This document shows positions 25,045-27,920 of a stretch of 27,920 nt of DNA, one piece after another (the first letter of the stretch is position 1; each line of letters starts with the position of its first letter). The DNA is taken from positions 1 to 27,920 of IMG/VR virus record IMGVR_UViG_3300011116_001255; one strand, 5' to 3'. The position numbers and the translations under genes are program-made. The notes under the pieces were generated by a model. It was not told the DNA's origin. It ran no database searches and was given only the letters and a program-made list of their open reading frames with translations. The stretch comes from a virus.

Positions 25045-27168
25045 ATGAATATTAACGTCCCTCTACAATTTATTAATGAGCCAAGTAAATATCCTGATTC
25101 TATTTATCCATATAGAGTTAAGATAATCCCTGAAGCTGTCGAAAATAAACAAATTTTCATGTCCTCTTTGAATAAATATGAAAGTTTGCCAACTGGGACA
25201 GAATATGTTTTTGAAGAAAAAATATATGATAGCAATGGATTTTATCTATATTCAACAGAAAAAACGGCAGCGAATTATAGAAATTTTTCAATAGGAATAG
25301 ATAAAGTTACAGTAGGCACAGAAGAACAAGGATCTACATCAAATGAATTTTTGAATCCTGATGGATTTTTATTGTTTACTTATGACAATGAAGATTCTCG
25401 ATTAGTTGATAATTTAAATGAGATTTTAATAACGCCAACTAACACTTTTGAAATATATACCAAAGACGCAGAAAATTATATCAAAGTCTCAATAAATAGA
25501 CAAACTCTAGATCCATTTATAACGAATTATTTTTTATTACTAACTCCAGAAGCAGAGCCTTTTCAATTTGGTAAAAATACAATAACATATAATTCAAACG
25601 GTCAGCCAAAATCAATTAATAATCTTTCAGGAGTAGAAATTATTGATTCTCATTTCATTACGGTAGATAATACCAATAACACATATAAATTTGATCAAAA
25701 CACTGACAGCAATGGTAAGCCTTTTGCTTCTGATCTTTATAATACTTATTTAATTGCACAAGATCAATTAATGAATATATGGAGTCAATATTCAATAAAT
25801 GAAACTGGAAGATATGCTTTAGATTATAGTTGTAAATTCCTAGATAAAGATGGATCTGTAACAAAAATTTATCCTCAAATAAGTTCTACTAAAAAAATAA
25901 TAGCTAAACCAACTATAATAGATTCTTCAAGTTCGCTAGAATCAATTCTTAAAAGTGCTGGGACTCGATATCTTCATTTTACTTTGAATAAAACAGTTCT
26001 TATTGAGAATATTTTCGACACTTCTGTTTCTGAAAACTCTATTTTCCCAAATTACACAACGACGAGAAGAAATGTCATTTATAAACCTACTCTAGATGTA
26101 AATCTTACTGGAGTAAAAGATGATACAGTAGTTTCTACAGAAAATGAAGGCGTTTACTATAAACTGTCATTACAGAACAGGAACCTACTTTCCAACATAT
26201 CAGAGACTCCATTAATTATCCCTTCTAGCAAAAGAGCTTATGCTTTAAATGGTAATAAAATTTTTTGCAGGGCTCTAAAACAAAATGAAGGACCATTTTC
26301 TTCATCCGTGCCTCAAAAAATAGAAGCTATATATCCTGAAGGCGTTATTAATAATTGTTTTCAAATATCAGAAAGTTTAACGGGAAGCTTCTTCGGCAAA
26401 GATAATGGAGAAATTTTCGATATATCAATAATTAAATTAAATGATCTATCTGGAGTTCTATCAGATAGCATAAAAAATCAAAACTCAAAACTTCAAGATA
26501 TATACAGTATACCAATAAATTCTACTACCGCTAATACGCAAACTAATTGCGAAACAGTCTTTAATAATTTCATATTAGATGGTAATTGTAATTCTGCATT
26601 TAACTTAGTTAATGTAACTCCACCTGATAACGGAGCAGAGTTCAGCGTCGATCCTAAAAATTTAATTACGACTTTTGAGTCAACTCCTGATCAACAAAAA
26701 GTTTATACTGTAGAAGGTAATTTAATTAATAATAAATTTGGTTTAACTTCTCTTAATAATTTATACTATGCGGGTATTCCTGTTATTGACTCCGTAGATC
26801 AATTAAATTTTAATATAGCACTACTTGAAGCCCCAGCGAGTACTTTCTATAAAAATATAAAAATATATTGCTATAATGGAGAAAACTTAATAAATGATGT
26901 CAATTTCCAAATTGATCAAGCTAATAATATTATTAAAATCTCAATTAAAAATCTAAAACCTCAAAACTATTATACATATAGTAATTCTTATGCCACGCAA
27001 ACTTCGATTAGAAACGATAGTCCGTTTTCAAAATTAAGCTTTTGGAAGTTTTCTGATGCTAAAAATTTAGCATTCGCTCACCTTTCTGCTAAGAATGCTT
27101 TGGGAACAATGCCTAAGTACAACTTTCATACACAAGCTTTAGAGCTTTCGATAGTAGTAACATTCTAA
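25045..27168 (+). CDS. Unknown tail-associated structural protein downstream of gpJ
   Basis: The 707-residue product is not recognised. It is rich in Asn, Ser, Thr, Tyr and Ile, with alternating patterns typical of beta-structure, no membrane segments and no signal peptide. A segment near residues 395-420 (YALNGNKIFCRALKQNEGPF) is faintly like a fibronectin type III strand pair. Six Cys are scattered without clear pairing. The gene starts 12 bases after gpJ, with only AAAG near the ATG, and is followed 6 bases later by the next gene. A product in this place is typically a fibre, a fibre base or a tip decoration. It may extend the gpJ receptor-binding apparatus. That this is a real gene is clear; the function is inferred from position only. 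Confidence 0.6.
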   Translation: MNINVPLQFINEPSKYPDSIYPYRVKIIPEAVENKQIFMSSLNKYESLPTGTEYVFEEKIYDSNGFYLYSTEKTAANYRNFSIGIDKVTVGTEEQGSTSNEFLNPDGFLLFTYDNEDSRLVDNLNEILITPTNTFEIYTKDAENYIKVSINRQTLDPFITNYFLLLTPEAEPFQFGKNTITYNSNGQPKSINNLSGVEIIDSHFITVDNTNNTYKFDQNTDSNGKPFASDLYNTYLIAQDQLMNIWSQYSINETGRYALDYSCKFLDKDGSVTKIYPQISSTKKIIAKPTIIDSSSSLESILKSAGTRYLHFTLNKTVLIENIFDTSVSENSIFPNYTTTRRNVIYKPTLDVNLTGVKDDTVVSTENEGVYYKLSLQNRNLLSNISETPLIIPSSKRAYALNGNKIFCRALKQNEGPFSSSVPQKIEAIYPEGVINNCFQISESLTGSFFGKDNGEIFDISIIKLNDLSGVLSDSIKNQNSKLQDIYSIPINSTTANTQTNCETVFNNFILDGNCNSAFNLVNVTPPDNGAEFSVDPKNLITTFESTPDQQKVYTVEGNLINNKFGLTSLNNLYYAGIPVIDSVDQLNFNIALLEAPASTFYKNIKIYCYNGENLINDVNFQIDQANNIIKISIKNLKPQNYYTYSNSYATQTSIRNDSPFSKLSFWKFSDAKNLAFAHLSAKNALGTMPKYNFHTQALELSIVVTF

Positions 27169-27174
27169 TAAAAC

Positions 27175-27873
27175 ATGAAACATTTTATAGTTTATTTAAT
27201 TAATGGCCAGTATAAACTTATATCAACTACGGTTGATATCATGAATCACTTAGACCGTTTGCATGTTTTTAATATTAATTATGATGCTGTAGACTATATA
27301 GTTCCATTAGCACAACATATAGATGAAAAAGTATTAGAATACAGAAAGTATCTACCAGATGGAAGCTCCATCTGGAAAAAAGACAAGTTAATAGAAAAGA
27401 AAGTAAAAGAAATGCTTATTAAAAGAAACTCTTTATTTCAAAAACTAGATATAGATTTTTTAATTTCATTAGAGACTCCAAATAATAGAAAAACCGAAGT
27501 AATAAAAAATAACAAAAAATTTCTAAGAGATCTTTCTTATAGAACTGAGATTCAACATATTCATGACTGTAGCAAAATTGAAAAATTTAACCCCTTTTAT
27601 AATATTGTTGATATTGAAATCCTCGACCCGGGTTATGGATGTTCGGAGTTAGTTCCTCAAGTTATTATTAGCCCCCCACAAGAAACTGAAACAAATTATG
27701 GAATAACAGCTTCTGCTAAAGCAATCAGAGGAGCAAAAGGTGAATTAACTCAAATAACAGTTGAAAAAGTAGGATGCGGCTATATTTCAAATCCTGAAAT
27801 CAAGATTAGCGGATTTGATGGAGAAAATGCAAAACATCCTATTCTAAAAGCAGTGATTTCGAATATAATCTAA
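27175..27873 (+). CDS. Probable tail fibre or tail accessory protein with Gly-x-Gly-Tyr repeats
   Basis: The 232-residue product has two parts. The N-terminal part (about 1-125) is mixed helix and strand. The segment KKVKEMLIKRNSLFQKLDID (75-94), then KKFLRDLSYR (114-123), resembles the Arg-x-x-Leu-[LF]-x-x-[LT]-Asp ... Leu-Arg-Asp layout of phage tail-fibre assembly proteins. The C-terminal part (about 140-232) holds two Gly-Tyr-Gly / Gly-Tyr repeat units, ILDPGYGCSELVPQVIISPP (149-168) and VGCGYISNPEIKISG (199-213). Repeats of this kind occur in large tail and neck fibres of other phages, and similar ones are in the giant TIG protein here. Whether it is a virion part or a chaperone cannot be told. 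Confidence 0.5.
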   Translation: MKHFIVYLINGQYKLISTTVDIMNHLDRLHVFNINYDAVDYIVPLAQHIDEKVLEYRKYLPDGSSIWKKDKLIEKKVKEMLIKRNSLFQKLDIDFLISLETPNNRKTEVIKNNKKFLRDLSYRTEIQHIHDCSKIEKFNPFYNIVDIEILDPGYGCSELVPQVIISPPQETETNYGITASAKAIRGAKGELTQITVEKVGCGYISNPEIKISGFDGENAKHPILKAVISNII

Positions 27874-27874
27874 T

Positions 27875-27920
27875 ATGACAGATGTATTGTTTTCTTTTGG
27901 ATATGAGTTTTTTTATTCTA
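27875..27920 (+). CDS. Start of a further gene (partial at right edge)
   Basis: An ATG one base after the preceding stop opens a frame that runs off the window. It encodes MTDVLFSFGYEFFYS so far. The spacing matches the rest of the operon, so a gene is likely, but no function can be assigned and no clear Shine-Dalgarno is visible. Confidence 0.45.
   Translation, partial: MTDVLFSFGYEFFYS

Noticed and set aside
1-27920. CRISPR arrays, tRNA genes, integrase or insertion sequences
   Set aside because: No regularly spaced repeats, cloverleaf-like segments, recombinase motifs or terminal inverted repeats were noticed by eye on either strand.

Overview
The window is part of a strongly AT-rich genome of a tailed double-stranded DNA phage. 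It is densely packed: genes overlap or sit a few bases apart, and no gene-free stretch exceeds about 60 bases. The tail tip follows the order of phage lambda (M, L, K, I, J), which points to a long-tailed, siphovirus-like particle. A phage-encoded DNA polymerase III alpha subunit and several glycosyltransferase domains suggest a genome larger than lambda's. The host cannot be read from the sequence. A lambda-type tip with a J-like protein fits a Gram-negative or cyanobacterial host, but this is inference. No tRNA, rRNA, CRISPR array, integrase or insertion sequence was seen.

Region 1 (1-7654, + strand) is DNA metabolism with an embedded sugar-transfer block. It holds the last codons of an upstream gene, a DEDDh exonuclease (likely proofreader), a DnaE-like polymerase alpha subunit without the usual N-terminal PHP domain, and a probable single-strand DNA-binding protein with an acidic-hydrophobic C-terminal tip. 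Two glycosyltransferase genes follow, meeting at a stop-start junction that cuts a GT9 domain in half. The last gene may be a Rad52-like annealing protein.

Region 2 (7655-15856, - strand) is a structural block, read from 15856 down to 7655. Three tandem beta-rich proteins share short motifs and look like tail-tube-type paralogues. After them comes an 1829-residue surface protein built from many IPT/TIG repeats and two LamG-like lectin folds. Its stop codon directly abuts the stop codon of region 1.

Region 3 (15915-27920, + strand) is the tail-tip operon, divergent from region 2 across a 58-base regulatory gap. It encodes gpM, gpL (iron-sulfur type cysteines), two tandem gpK-like JAMM plus NlpC/P60 peptidases, gpI and a 1733-residue gpJ. 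Downstream are a 707-residue unknown protein, a 232-residue probable fibre or accessory protein, and the start of another gene.

The most unusual theme is that sugar-binding-type modules are scattered through the tail: related CBM5/12-like modules in both gpM and gpL, a LamG-like domain inside a very large insertion in gpJ, and two LamG domains in the TIG protein. Together they suggest a virion decorated for glycan recognition. The duplicated gpK and the split GT9 domain are the other main oddities.
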